Shown here: positions 1 through 7,503 of the stretch, piece after piece
How positions within the stretch are numbered: position 1 is the stretch's first letter
How the letters are laid out: each line of letters opens with the position of its first letter
DNA from: Methylobacterium oryzihabitans
GTDB taxonomy: Bacteria > Pseudomonadota > Alphaproteobacteria > Rhizobiales > Beijerinckiaceae
Direction: 5' to 3'
DNA length: 64,000 nt
Assembly: GCF_004004555.2 (NCBI RefSeq)
Contig: NZ_SACP01000005.1
Span: 62,001-126,000 of the forward strand
Made by a program: the position numbers and the translations under genes
The notes under the pieces: generated by a model
The model's input: the letters and a program-made list of their open reading frames with translations, nothing else
What the model was told of the DNA's origin: nothing
Databases searched by the model: none

Positions 1-185
1 GCGCCGGTCCGCGGGTCTGCATCGGCCAGAGCTTTTCCGTGATGGAGGCGACCGTGGTGCTCGGCCACCTGCTGCGGGCGGTGCGCCTGGAGCGCCCGGC
101 CGGCGCGGCACCGGTGACGCCGCTGCACCGGGTCACGCTGCGCCCGGCGGAGAGCCTGAGGATGCGGGTGACGGCGCGGCGGTGA
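1..185 (+). CDS. Cytochrome P450, C-terminal fragment
   Basis: Reading frame open from base 3 to the TGA at 183-185; the 5' part lies outside the window. The fragment begins with AGPRVCIGQSFSVMEA, the haem-binding loop of cytochrome P450 (pattern G-x-R-x-C-x-G). The Cys is the proximal haem-iron ligand. The L-helix (VMEATVVLGHLLRAV) and the usual C-terminal beta segment (LHRVTLRPAESLRMRVTARR) follow. The family is a haem mono-oxygenase, but substrate and subfamily cannot be told from 60 residues. It converges on the minus-strand sspB gene, 18 bases further on. Confidence 0.9.
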   Translation, partial: AGPRVCIGQSFSVMEATVVLGHLLRAVRLERPAGAAPVTPLHRVTLRPAESLRMRVTARR

Positions 186-203
186 GCCGCGCGGAGCGCC
201 CCG

Positions 204-812
204 TTAGTTCTTCTTGCGGAAGGCGTCGAGGCTGACGACGGAGGCGCCGCCCTCGGCCGGCGCGTCGGCCTCGGGGGTCTCGGCCTCGGCGGCAGCCGGC
301 TTCTCGGGGGTGGTCGCGGGGAGCTTCGGCACGCTCGCGGCGATGGCCGGCACCTTCGGCGCTGCCTCGGCCGGCTCGGAGCCGGCGCCGCGGATCGCCC
401 GCAGGGTCGGCGCGGCGCCGGCGGCCGGGGCCGCGGCCTCCTCGCCGCCGGTGCCGTCGTTGAGCTCGAACTTGAGGCCGAACTGGACCGAGGGGTCGAA
501 GAACCCGGTCACCGCCTCGAACGGGACCAGCAGCCGCTCGGGTACGCCGGAGAACGACAGCCCGACCTCGAAGGTGTGCTCGGTGACGCCGAGGTCCCAG
601 AACTGGTGCTGGAGCACGATCGTCATGTCCTGCGGGTACTTTTCCCGCAGGCGCTGCGAGATGCGCACGCCCGGGTAGTCGGTGCGGAACGAGACGTAGA
701 AATGGTGCTCGCCCATCAGGCCGTCGCGGGCGGCGTCGCCGATCACCTTGCGCACCACGCTGCGGAGTGCGTCCTGCACCAGGAGATCGTAGCGAATCAG
801 ATCGTCTGCCAT
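204..812 (-). CDS. sspB: SspB-type ClpXP adaptor protein
   Basis: Predicted 202-residue protein starting MADDLIRYDLLVQDALRSVV. The first ~140 residues match the compact SspB fold of alphaproteobacteria (HHFYVSFRTDYPGV, VLQHQFWDLGV, FEVGLSFSGVPERL, VPFEAVTGFFDPSVQFGLKF). A low-complexity Ala/Pro/Glu tail follows and ends in VVSLDAFRKKN. The family binds the ssrA tag of tmRNA-rescued proteins and delivers them to ClpXP; the C-terminal tip of SspB docks on ClpX. The ATG at 812 was chosen because homology begins there; the much longer open frame upstream runs through the ssrA RNA gene and is not coding. It lies about 36 bases downstream of ssrA on the same strand, so read-through from the tmRNA promoter is possible. 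Confidence 0.93.
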   Translation of the reverse strand: MADDLIRYDLLVQDALRSVVRKVIGDAARDGLMGEHHFYVSFRTDYPGVRISQRLREKYPQDMTIVLQHQFWDLGVTEHTFEVGLSFSGVPERLLVPFEAVTGFFDPSVQFGLKFELNDGTGGEEAAAPAAGAAPTLRAIRGAGSEPAEAAPKVPAIAASVPKLPATTPEKPAAAEAETPEADAPAEGGASVVSLDAFRKKN

Positions 813-847
813 CAACAGTCGCTTGCCTGGTGCCGCGAGGCCGTTCG

Positions 848-1182
848 GAAAAATTGAGTGGAGGCTTCTGTTGCCAGGTGCCTCCGAACCCCGCCTATGC
901 GGTGCTACCCGCCAGGACTTCGTTTGGTCTTGGGGACCGCTTACGCGGCCACCGCCACCGGAGCAAAGTTGTCGTTGGCAACTATTGCAAAGGCCCGATA
1001 ACGGCGGAACCATGCCGAGCGAAAGTCCAACCTTTACGCCCTCGTCGATCCTATTTCGCCCCCGCCGGAACCCGGCCCGTGTGGACCGGTTCGGGTTCGG
1101 GTGGAGGCGCCGGGTACCGCCCCCGGGTCCGATAGGTTTATTCCGAAGAACGTTTATCGCCATAGCCGGCCTTGCGACCGGC
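848..1182 (-). ncRNA. ssrA: Permuted two-piece tmRNA gene (ssrA)
   Basis: Read on the minus strand, bases 979-941 encode ANDNFAPVAVAA followed by TAA, an alphaproteobacterial tmRNA tag; the resume codon GCC (979-977) is preceded by CAATAGTT, as in other tmRNAs. The coding piece begins at 1063 with GGGGGCGAAATAGGATCGACG, the tRNA-like 5' end. Its acceptor strand GGGGGCG pairs with CGCCTCC at 1109-1103, giving a G3-U70 wobble (alanine identity). That 3' strand lies upstream in the gene, after a T-arm-like hairpin (CCGGG, 7-base loop, CCCGG), so the gene is circularly permuted. The roughly 36-base spacer at 1099-1064 can fold (GAACCCG/CGGGTTC) and should be processed out. After the discriminator A only CC is encoded, so the terminal A would be added enzymatically. 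Outer ends are estimated from the promoter and terminator. Confidence 0.94.
849..885 (-). terminator. Terminator-like hairpin at the 3' end of ssrA
   Basis: On the minus strand GGAGGC (885-880) and GCCTCC (865-860) form a stem, followed within a few bases by AATTTTT (855-849). Position and U-run fit an intrinsic terminator ending the tmRNA precursor ahead of sspB. The hairpin could also belong to the mature coding piece. Confidence 0.55.
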
Positions 1183-1188
1183 ACTCGC

Positions 1189-1217
1189 AATATAGGGGCA
1201 CTCGCGGCGGTTTTGAA
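1189..1217 (-). promoter_or_regulatory. Probable sigma-70 promoter of ssrA
   Basis: On the minus strand TTCAAA (1217-1212) and TATATT (1194-1189) are separated by 17 bases. This places the transcription start near 1182, just before the acceptor piece of the tmRNA. The -35 box overlaps the candidate TTG start codon of the divergent CPBP protease gene. Confidence 0.65.
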
Positions 1218-1983
1218 GCCCATCGATCGCCATTCCGCGCCGGATCCGGCGGATGCGGCGGGCCGGCCACGGCGGCCGGGCCTGCGGCTGGTCGTCCTGG
1301 TGCTGCGCGCGCCCGTCTTCCTCGTCGCGGCGGGCCTTCTCGGCCTCGCGGCGGTCGCCGGGTCCGAGCGGCTGCTGGTGCTGCTCGGGCTGCGGCCGGC
1401 GGCGTTCGGGCCCGGCGGCTCCGGGCCGTCCGCCCTGGCCCTCGCGATGGTGCCGCTGCCGATCCTCGTCGGGCTGGTGGCGTGGCGCGCCCGTGTCCGC
1501 CATGGCGGCGGCTGGGCGCGGGCGCTCGGCCTCGTCGTCCCGCGCTCGCCCGGCCGCCTCGCGCTCGCGCTCGCGCTGTGGCCGCCGCTCCAGATCGGGT
1601 GGACGGCGATGCTGGCGGCCGCCTCCGGGGTGCCGCTGTCGCGGGCCTGGCAGCTGCCGCCGTTCGCCGGCGCCACCCTGGCGGCCTGGATCGTCTGGCT
1701 CGTGGTGTTGGCGCCGGTGGCGGAGGAGATGCTGTTTCGCGGCGACCTGTTCGCCCGCGCCCGCGGCCTGCTCGGGCCGGCCGCCACGGTCGTCCTCGCG
1801 GCCGGGCTGTTCGCGTTGAGCCACGCCGAGCGCGGCTGGGCGCAGCCGCTCTCGGTACTGCCGCTCGGCCTCGTGCTCGGCGCGGTGCGGCTGTGGTGCG
1901 CCAGCCTGTGGGCCGCGATCCTGCTGCACGCGGCGAGCAACGGCGCCGTCGTCGCGGTGATGCTGTGGCACGCCCGGCCGTGA
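1213..1983 (+). CDS. CPBP-family intramembrane metalloprotease
   Basis: About 256 residues with several hydrophobic segments. The three CPBP (Abi/CAAX-like) signatures are visible: EEMLFRGDLFARARG (Glu-Glu and Arg motif), a following F-x-x-x-H (LFALSHAERG) and a C-terminal ILLHAASNG. These Glu and His residues bind the catalytic metal in the membrane. Members process prenylated or other membrane peptides or have immunity roles; the substrate here is unknown. The start is uncertain: TTG at 1213 gives a plausible N-terminus (KPIDRHSAPDP), GTG at 1300 is an alternative, and the frame stays open upstream through the antisense of ssrA. No strong ribosome-binding site is visible. Confidence 0.8.
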   Translation: MKPIDRHSAPDPADAAGRPRRPGLRLVVLVLRAPVFLVAAGLLGLAAVAGSERLLVLLGLRPAAFGPGGSGPSALALAMVPLPILVGLVAWRARVRHGGGWARALGLVVPRSPGRLALALALWPPLQIGWTAMLAAASGVPLSRAWQLPPFAGATLAAWIVWLVVLAPVAEEMLFRGDLFARARGLLGPAATVVLAAGLFALSHAERGWAQPLSVLPLGLVLGAVRLWCASLWAAILLHAASNGAVVAVMLWHARP

Positions 1984-2004
1984 ACCATCGCGGCACGTTT
2001 CGGC

Positions 2005-2214
2005 GGACAACCCGTCAGGGCAATTGGGTGAAACCCGATTGTCGATCCGGCGGGCGCGAAGAGCGCCCCGCGCAGCGGGTCCAGGAGGACGACTGTCCTC
2101 CCGGACGCAGAGCGGAGCGAAGCCAAGGTCGCGGAGGCGGCCGCCGGCGACTGAGGCCAAGCAGGAAACCCAGGGCAATCGGGTTCACCCGATTGCCCTG
2201 GACAACCCGTCAGG
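2005..2214. repeat. 210-bp intergenic element with direct-repeat ends and long palindrome
   Basis: Lies between the CPBP gene and thyA. A 15-base direct repeat, GGACAACCCGTCAGG, occurs at 2005-2019 and 2200-2214. Bases 2171-2200 are a perfect 30-base palindrome (14-base arms beginning CAGGGCAATCGGGT, 2-base centre). A degenerate copy of that arm occurs at 2016-2041, just inside the left repeat. An internal hairpin at 2079-2106 has GTCCAGGAGGAC facing GTCCTCCCGGAC around a 4-base loop. The layout resembles a REP- or MITE-like intergenic element; no second copy was recognised in the window. Confidence 0.7.
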
Positions 2215-2269
2215 AGAGGTGCCCGGGCGGGCCCGGATCGGCTAGGTTCTCGGGCTCCGGAGGACAGCG

Positions 2270-3064
2270 ATGCGCCCCTACCACGACCTCCTCCAGCGGA
2301 TCCTGAACCACGGGGTCGAGAAGCACGACCGCACCGGCACCGGCACGCTGTCGGTCTTCGGGCACCAGATGCGCTTCGACCTCGCCGAGGGCTTCCCCCT
2401 GGTGACCACCAAGCGGCTGCACCTGCGCTCGATCATCCACGAGCTGCTGTGGTTCCTCGCCGGCGACACCAACGTCGCGTATCTCCAGTCGAACGGCGTC
2501 ACGATCTGGGACGAGTGGGCCGACGAGCGCGGCGACCTCGGCCCGGTCTACGGCAAGCAGTGGCGCTCCTGGGCCAAGCCGGACGGCGGCAGCGTCGACC
2601 AGATCGCCTGGGTGCTCGACGAGATCCGCCGCAACCCCGATTCCCGCCGCCTCGTCGTGTCGGCCTGGAACCCCGCCGATCTCGACCGGATGGCGCTGGC
2701 GCCCTGCCATTGCCTGTTCCAGTTCTACGTCGCGGACGGGCGGCTGTCGTGCCAGCTCTACCAGCGCTCCGCCGACGTCTTTCTCGGCGTGCCGTTCAAC
2801 ATCGCGAGCTACGCGCTCCTGACGGCGATGATGGCGCAGGCGACCGGGCTCCGGCCCGGCGACTTCGTCCACACCCTCGGCGACGCCCACCTCTACGTGA
2901 ACCACCTCACCCAGGCCCGCGAGCAGCTCGGCCGCGACCTGCGCCCCCTGCCCCGACTGCGGCTCAACCCGGAGGTGCGCTCGCTGTTCGAGTTTCGCTA
3001 CGACGACGTCGCGATCGAGGGCTACGATCCGCACCCGGCGATCCGGGCGCCGGTCGCGGTGTAG
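2270..3064 (+). CDS. thyA: Thymidylate synthase
   Basis: 264 residues, the standard length for ThyA. The enzyme methylates dUMP to dTMP with methylene-tetrahydrofolate, giving dihydrofolate. Visible signatures are [13 protein letters not shown] near the N-terminus (phosphate-binding Arg), [13 protein letters not shown], the catalytic Cys in [33 protein letters not shown] (nucleotide binding) and HLYVNH. The ATG at 2270 follows GGAGGACAGCG, a good ribosome-binding site. No dihydrofolate reductase gene is adjacent; an MBL hydrolase converges from downstream. Confidence 0.98.
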   Translation: MRPYHDLLQRILNHGVEKHDRTGTGTLSVFGHQMRFDLAEGFPLVTTKRLHLRSIIHELLWFLAGDTNVAYLQSNGVTIWDEWADERGDLGPVYGKQWRSWAKPDGGSVDQIAWVLDEIRRNPDSRRLVVSAWNPADLDRMALAPCHCLFQFYVADGRLSCQLYQRSADVFLGVPFNIASYALLTAMMAQATGLRPGDFVHTLGDAHLYVNHLTQAREQLGRDLRPLPRLRLNPEVRSLFEFRYDDVAIEGYDPHPAIRAPVAV

Positions 3065-3147
3065 CTCGGCTCCTGCGCGGACCGGCCCCGCCCGATCCGC
3101 CCTGCGCCGCGACGGCCTGGGCGCCCGAGCCGGGTGGCTCCGTCCCC

Positions 3148-3298
3148 GATCATACGAAATCCGATTGATCGCTCGGCGATCCCTCCGGGATTGCTTCGCG
3201 ATGCGGATTTCGGCTTCGCTCAAGCGTGTGGAGCCTCCGGCTCCACCGCGCGGGCTGATGATACGATTTTCGGAACTGATCGTCCGAAAATCGTATCA
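3148..3298 (-). repeat. Three-hairpin dispersed repeat, copy 1
   Basis: Read on the minus strand the element starts at 3298. It has (1) a perfect 16-bp stem with 8-base loop at 3298-3259, (2) a core hairpin GTGGAGCC-GGA-GGCTCCAC inside a stretch of about 33 bases identical to the copy at 59689-59843, and (3) a weaker hairpin around AATCCC/GGGAT, ending in TGATC. Its first three bases, TGA, are the stop codon of the MBL hydrolase gene on the same strand. Confidence 0.85.
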
Positions 3299-4156
3299 CA
3301 GATCCTCCAGCCTCACCGGATACGCATGCGGGCGCCGCGCCAGCATCGCGTCGATCAGCGCCAGCACCTCGCGCCGGCCGGCATTCGCCGCCTGCTCGAA
3401 CGGGGTCCAGGTCTGGTCGAAGTCGAGGGCGGCGAAGACCTCGCGGTAGCGCCGCAGCTCCGCCGGGGTCAGCGGCACGCCGCGCACGAACGCCTTGTGG
3501 GCCGAGATGGTCAGCGCCCGGCGCGGGTCGGCGGGGTCGAGCTCGAACTTCAGGGCGTCGCCGCAGAACACGATCCGGCGGGCGCGGTCGTACAGCACCG
3601 CGTGACCGTCGAAATGGCCGGCGGTGCGGATCAGGCTCAGGCCGGGCAGCGGCTCGAGGTCGTCGTCGTAGGGCCACGACACCTGGAGCGCGGCGCTCCA
3701 GGTGAAGTCGGCCGCCGGCAGGGCGAGTTCGGGATCGAAGCGGTCCTGGAGCTGCGCCAGGGCGCCGTAGCTGTGCGGGTGCGAGGCCGAGATCACCTTC
3801 AGCCCGCCGAGGGCCGCGATGTGGTCGAGCGCCGCCTCGCTGAAGACCGGGCAGCCCTCGAACCCCATGTTGCCCTCGGGCGTGACGATCACGTAGGCGC
3901 TCGGGCCGATGCCCGAGACGGGGTCGTTCCAGAACCGCCACACCCCGGGCTCGACCTCGGCCCAGTGGCACGGGAAGGCGGCCTGCGCCTCGGCCACGGT
4001 GCGGAAGCGCCAGCCGTCCTGCGGCACGACGTGGCGGGCGTCGAGGCAGAGCGGGCAGGACGGCGGGGCCGCGAAGTGGCGCTGCCAGAAGCCGCAATTG
4101 TCGCAGACGAAGCCGGGCAGATCGAGGGCGCCCGCGAAGGGCAGGTAACCGGGCAC
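3296..4156 (-). CDS. MBL-fold metallo-hydrolase with N-terminal zinc ribbon
   Basis: 286 residues. The N-terminus carries a rubredoxin/zinc-ribbon-like pair, CDNCG (residues 18-22) and CPLC (34-37), likely binding one metal. A metallo-beta-lactamase-like domain follows: SASHPHSYG in the position of the HxHxDH loop, TAGHFDGHAVL, FCGDALKFE and SAHKAF. The first metal loop is unusual (HPHSYG), so activity may depart from classical hydrolases. Start is GTG at 4156 after GAGGAC. The gene ends inside the first hairpin of the adjacent repeat. Substrate unknown; hydrolase or electron-transfer-linked roles are possible. Confidence 0.82.
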   Translation of the reverse strand: MPGYLPFAGALDLPGFVCDNCGFWQRHFAAPPSCPLCLDARHVVPQDGWRFRTVAEAQAAFPCHWAEVEPGVWRFWNDPVSGIGPSAYVIVTPEGNMGFEGCPVFSEAALDHIAALGGLKVISASHPHSYGALAQLQDRFDPELALPAADFTWSAALQVSWPYDDDLEPLPGLSLIRTAGHFDGHAVLYDRARRIVFCGDALKFELDPADPRRALTISAHKAFVRGVPLTPAELRRYREVFAALDFDQTWTPFEQAANAGRREVLALIDAMLARRPHAYPVRLEDL

Positions 4157-4204
4157 GGGCGCGTCCTCGCCGTCGTTGGAGATCCGCCGATATAGGCCCG
4201 CGCC

Positions 4205-5641
4205 TCAGCCCGTCGATGCCGGGGCGGTGCCGTAGGCCTCCGCCATCTCGGCGATGGCCGCGAGCTTGGCGTGGAGCGCCGACCAGTCGTCGGAGGCCGC
4301 GATCGGCGCCCACAGGGCCTCGACCTCGTCGATCAGCATCGTGCAGGGTCGCTCGCGCGCGAAGTACGGATGGTCGAGCCGGGCGCCGGGGACGGGCGCG
4401 AACGGAACCAGGGCGGCGTGGACGCGGGCGAAGTCCTCGCCGGCATAATGCTCGGCGATCGGGCTGCGGGCCGCCCGCGTCTCGCTCGCCCGGCCGCCGT
4501 ACCAGTCGAAGAACGCCTGCTCGAACGGCGCGCGGGTGCGGGTGAGGAAGGCCCAGAAGGCTCCGGCCAGGGCGTGCATCTCGCCCTCGTCGCCGGTCGG
4601 CGCGAGGCCGAGGCGGCGCAGGACCGCCTCGGCGAAGGCCGCCTGGAGGGCCGGACCGAAGCCGGCCAGCGCCTCCTCCAGCCGCTCCTTGGAGCAGAGC
4701 GGCAGCAGGCACTCGGCGAGGCGGGCGACGTTCCAGGCCAGGGCCTCGGGCTGGCGGCCGAAGGCGTAGAGGCCGTGCTCGTCGAAATAGGCCGCCGTGA
4801 AGGCGAGGTCGGCGACCGGCGCGAACCGCCACGGCCCGTAATCGAAGCTCTCGCCCGTGATGTTGATGTTGTCGGTGTTGAGCACCCCGTGGACGAAGCC
4901 CGCCGCCATCCAGTTCGCCCCGGTGCGGGCGACGCGGCGCCCGACCTCGGCCAGGAATCCGGCGGCGCGCGCGGCCTCGTCCTCGTGCCACAGGTCGGGC
5001 AGGTAGGTGCGGATCGCGTGGTCGAGCAGCCGGCGGATCTGGTCGGTCTCCTCGCGGTAGGCGAGGCGCTGGAAGCTGCCGATGCGGATGTGCGAGTGGC
5101 TGAGCCGCACCAGCACCGCGGCCCGGGTCGGCGACGGCTCGTCGTGGCGCTCGAGCTGCTCGCCGGTCTCGATCAGGCTGAACGACTTCGAGGTGTCGAC
5201 GCCGAGCGCCTCCAGCATCGCGGTGGCCAGCACTTCGCGCACCCCGCCCTTGAGGGTCAGGCGGCCGTCGCCGCTGCGCGACCACGGCGTGCGGCCGCTG
5301 CCCTTGGTGCCGAGGTCGAGCAGGCGGCCGTCGCGCAGGTCGTGGAGTTGCGCGAACAGGAAGCCGCGGCCGTCGCCGAGATCGGGGTTGTAGTGCCGGA
5401 ACTGGTGGCCGTGGTAGCGCAGGGCCAGCGGCTGCTCCAGGCTGCCGGGCAGCGGTGCGAACCGGCCGAAATGCGCGATCCAGGCGTCGTCGGAGAGCCC
5501 GCCGAGGCCGACCCGTTCGGCCCAGGGCTGGTTGCGGTGGCGCAGGACCGCCTGCGGGAAGCGGGCCGCCTCGACCGGATCGTAGAAGTCCGGCCCGAGT
5601 TCGGCATGGCGACGGGACGGGCGGAAGCTGTCAGCCGGCAT
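4205..5641 (-). CDS. selO: Protein adenylyltransferase SelO (YdiU family)
   Basis: 478 residues, close to the family's usual length. SelO is a pseudokinase that binds ATP upside-down and transfers AMP to Ser, Thr or Tyr of target proteins, linked to redox stress. Typical segments are visible: ALRYHGHQFRHYNPDLGDGRGFLFAQL, LDLGTKGSGRTPWSR, GGVREVLATAMLEALGV, and the metal/catalytic segment HGVLNTDNINITGESFDYGPW. The ATG at 5641 has GAGG five bases upstream; a GTG 27 bases further up is the alternative. It lies 46 bases after the nitroreductase gene on the same strand, suggesting co-transcription. Confidence 0.95.
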   Translation of the reverse strand: MPADSFRPSRRHAELGPDFYDPVEAARFPQAVLRHRNQPWAERVGLGGLSDDAWIAHFGRFAPLPGSLEQPLALRYHGHQFRHYNPDLGDGRGFLFAQLHDLRDGRLLDLGTKGSGRTPWSRSGDGRLTLKGGVREVLATAMLEALGVDTSKSFSLIETGEQLERHDEPSPTRAAVLVRLSHSHIRIGSFQRLAYREETDQIRRLLDHAIRTYLPDLWHEDEAARAAGFLAEVGRRVARTGANWMAAGFVHGVLNTDNINITGESFDYGPWRFAPVADLAFTAAYFDEHGLYAFGRQPEALAWNVARLAECLLPLCSKERLEEALAGFGPALQAAFAEAVLRRLGLAPTGDEGEMHALAGAFWAFLTRTRAPFEQAFFDWYGGRASETRAARSPIAEHYAGEDFARVHAALVPFAPVPGARLDHPYFARERPCTMLIDEVEALWAPIAASDDWSALHAKLAAIAEMAEAYGTAPASTG

Positions 5642-5687
5642 CGGCACCTCGGACGGAACGCGTGTCACGGAATCGGGAACGCCCGGA

Positions 5688-6404
5688 TCACCGGTCGGGG
5701 TCCGGCCGGCCGGGGCCGGGGAAGCCGAGCAGGGTGGCGAACTCGTCCGGTCCGGCCCGCTCCGGCACGAGGCGGTTCTCCGGGGCGGATGCGTCGGCGT
5801 AGCCGAGCGCCATGCCGCAGACCACGTGCTCGTCGGCGCCGATCGGCAGATGGCGGCGCAGCACTGCGTGGTAGGGCGCGAAGGCCGCCTGGGCGCAGGT
5901 ATCGAGGCCGCGGGCGCGGGCCGCGAGCATCAGGGTCTGGAGGAAGCCGCCGTAATCGAGCCAGCTCCCCACCGCCAGCCGGCGGTCGATGGTGAAGATC
6001 AGCCCGACCGGCGCGTCGAAGAAGCGGAAGTTGCGGGCGTGCTGGGCCTGCATCCCGGCCTTGTCGTCGCGCCCGAGGCCGAGCAGGCCGTAGAGCCCGA
6101 GGCCGACGGCCCGGCGCCGGCCGCGATAGGGCTCGAAGAACGTGTCGGGATAATATGGCTGGGCCGCCTCGCCCTCCTCCCCGGCGAGGTAGGCGGCGAC
6201 CACCGCTTCGCAGACCCGGTCGCGGACCGCCCCGGCGAGCGCGTAGGCCCGCCACGGCTGCATGTTGCTGCCGCTCGGCGCCTGGGCGGCGAGATCGAGG
6301 AGCGTCGTCACGGTCGCGGCCGGGACGGGATCGGGCCGGAACGCCCGCACCGCCCGCCGGCTCCGGATGGCGGCATCGACCGCCGCCGCTGTTTCATCGG
6401 GCAT
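5688..6404 (-). CDS. Nitroreductase family protein (FMN-dependent)
   Basis: 238 residues. The N-terminal AAIRSRRAVRAFRPDPVP and QAPSGSNMQPWRAYAL are the FMN-binding signatures of the nitroreductase superfamily. WLDYGGFLQTLMLAARARGLDTCAQAAF in the middle and a C-terminal HVVCGMALGYAD complete the pattern. The family reduces nitro groups, quinones or enones with NAD(P)H. The physiological substrate is not deducible. The ATG at 6404 is preceded by AGGAG at 6-base spacing. It probably heads a two-gene unit with selO and is divergent from the cold-shock gene. Confidence 0.92.
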   Translation of the reverse strand: MPDETAAAVDAAIRSRRAVRAFRPDPVPAATVTTLLDLAAQAPSGSNMQPWRAYALAGAVRDRVCEAVVAAYLAGEEGEAAQPYYPDTFFEPYRGRRRAVGLGLYGLLGLGRDDKAGMQAQHARNFRFFDAPVGLIFTIDRRLAVGSWLDYGGFLQTLMLAARARGLDTCAQAAFAPYHAVLRRHLPIGADEHVVCGMALGYADASAPENRLVPERAGPDEFATLLGFPGPGRPDPDR

Positions 6405-6698
6405 CACAGGCTCCTGCGCGATGGATTCCGAGTCGGAAAAAAGGTGGGATCACGGCGGAGATCCGCGCTGCCTCCGACAAATCAGTCTGTCAATCCGCTC
6501 CGGAACGTGAGAAAGTGGCGTCGTCGGCCCCATGTCAGGCAGATCCGCCTTGCGGTACGGTCTGAGTTGCGTCAGGACTGTGGCTGTCGTCTTGGTCACC
6601 GCAACCGGGAATGGAGACGCGTTGCCGCTTCGCCGTCACACAGACGGGCACGGCGGCGCGAAGGTTTGGTCGGCGGGTTACGTTTTTGCGAGCTTCTA

Positions 6699-7496
6699 AT
6701 GGGACGTGGTCGTGATTTCAGGGAGCCGCGCCGTCGCGGCTTCGACGAGGGTGGTGGTGAGCCGCGGTGGCCGGACCAGGCCCCCCCGAGCGGCGGTGGC
6801 TACGGCGGCGGCGGTTACGGTGGTGGCGGCGGCGGTAGCTACGGCGGCGGAGGCGGCGGCTTCGGCGGTGGTGGCTTCGGCGGCGGCGGTGGCGGCGGTT
6901 TCGGCCGCGGCGGCCCGGCCCGTCCCAGCGTCGCCCCCTCCGGACCGGAGCGCGACGCGACGGTCAAGTGGTTCAACAAGGAGAAGGGCTTCGGCTTCGT
7001 CGAACTCGGCGACGGCTCGGGTGACGCCTTCCTCCACATCCGCGCGGTCGAGGCCGCCGGCCACGACGACCTGATGCCGGGCACCCGGCTGACGGTCCAG
7101 ACCGCCCAGGGCCAGAAGGGCCCGCAGGTCACGAACATCACCAGCGTCGACACCAGCACGGCCGAGGCGCCCGCGCGCCGCGAGCCGCGCCCGCCGCGCG
7201 CCGGTGGCTTCGGCGACCGTGGCGGCTTCGGCGGCGGCGGCGGTGGCGGCTTCGGTGGCGGCGGACGCTCGGCGTCGGGCCCGTCCACCGAGATGACCGG
7301 CACCGTGAAGTGGTACGATCCCGCCAAGGGCTTCGGCTTCGTCTCGGTCAAGGACGGCGGCAAGGACGTGTTCATCCACCGTTCGGCCCTCGCCCGCGCC
7401 GGCCTCGATTCCCTCGCCGAGGGTCAGGCGGTCACCATGGCCGTCGTCGAAGGCCAGAAGGGCCGCGAGGCCCAGAGCATCAACGTCGACGAGTGA
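6699..7496 (+). CDS. Double cold-shock-domain protein with glycine-rich linkers
   Basis: 265 residues. An Arg-rich start (MGRGRDFREPRRRGF) and a Gly/Tyr/Phe-rich low-complexity stretch (about residues 27-75) precede the first cold-shock domain (DATVKWFNKEKGFGFVEL, then DAFLHI; about 85-150). A second RGG-like linker (about 165-195) leads to the second domain (GTVKWYDPAKGFGFVSV, then DVFIHRSAL; about 199-266). KGFGFV and VFIH correspond to RNP1 and RNP2, so it should bind single-stranded RNA or DNA. The 290-base upstream region is long enough for a structured leader as in other csp genes, but I cannot demonstrate one. Confidence 0.93.
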   Translation: MGRGRDFREPRRRGFDEGGGEPRWPDQAPPSGGGYGGGGYGGGGGGSYGGGGGGFGGGGFGGGGGGGFGRGGPARPSVAPSGPERDATVKWFNKEKGFGFVELGDGSGDAFLHIRAVEAAGHDDLMPGTRLTVQTAQGQKGPQVTNITSVDTSTAEAPARREPRPPRAGGFGDRGGFGGGGGGGFGGGGRSASGPSTEMTGTVKWYDPAKGFGFVSVKDGGKDVFIHRSALARAGLDSLAEGQAVTMAVVEGQKGREAQSINVDE

Positions 7497-7503
7497 TCGT
7501 CCC

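Noticed and set aside
813..2126. Extended minus-strand frame upstream of sspB and an extended plus-strand frame upstream of the CPBP gene
   Set aside because: Both run through the ssrA RNA gene; the tag-containing RNA explains the conservation, so the proteins were started at 812 and 1213.
6405..6698. Possible RNA thermometer or sRNA before the cold-shock gene
   Set aside because: The 290-base region is suitable in length, but I could not identify a stable conserved fold or cold-box by eye.
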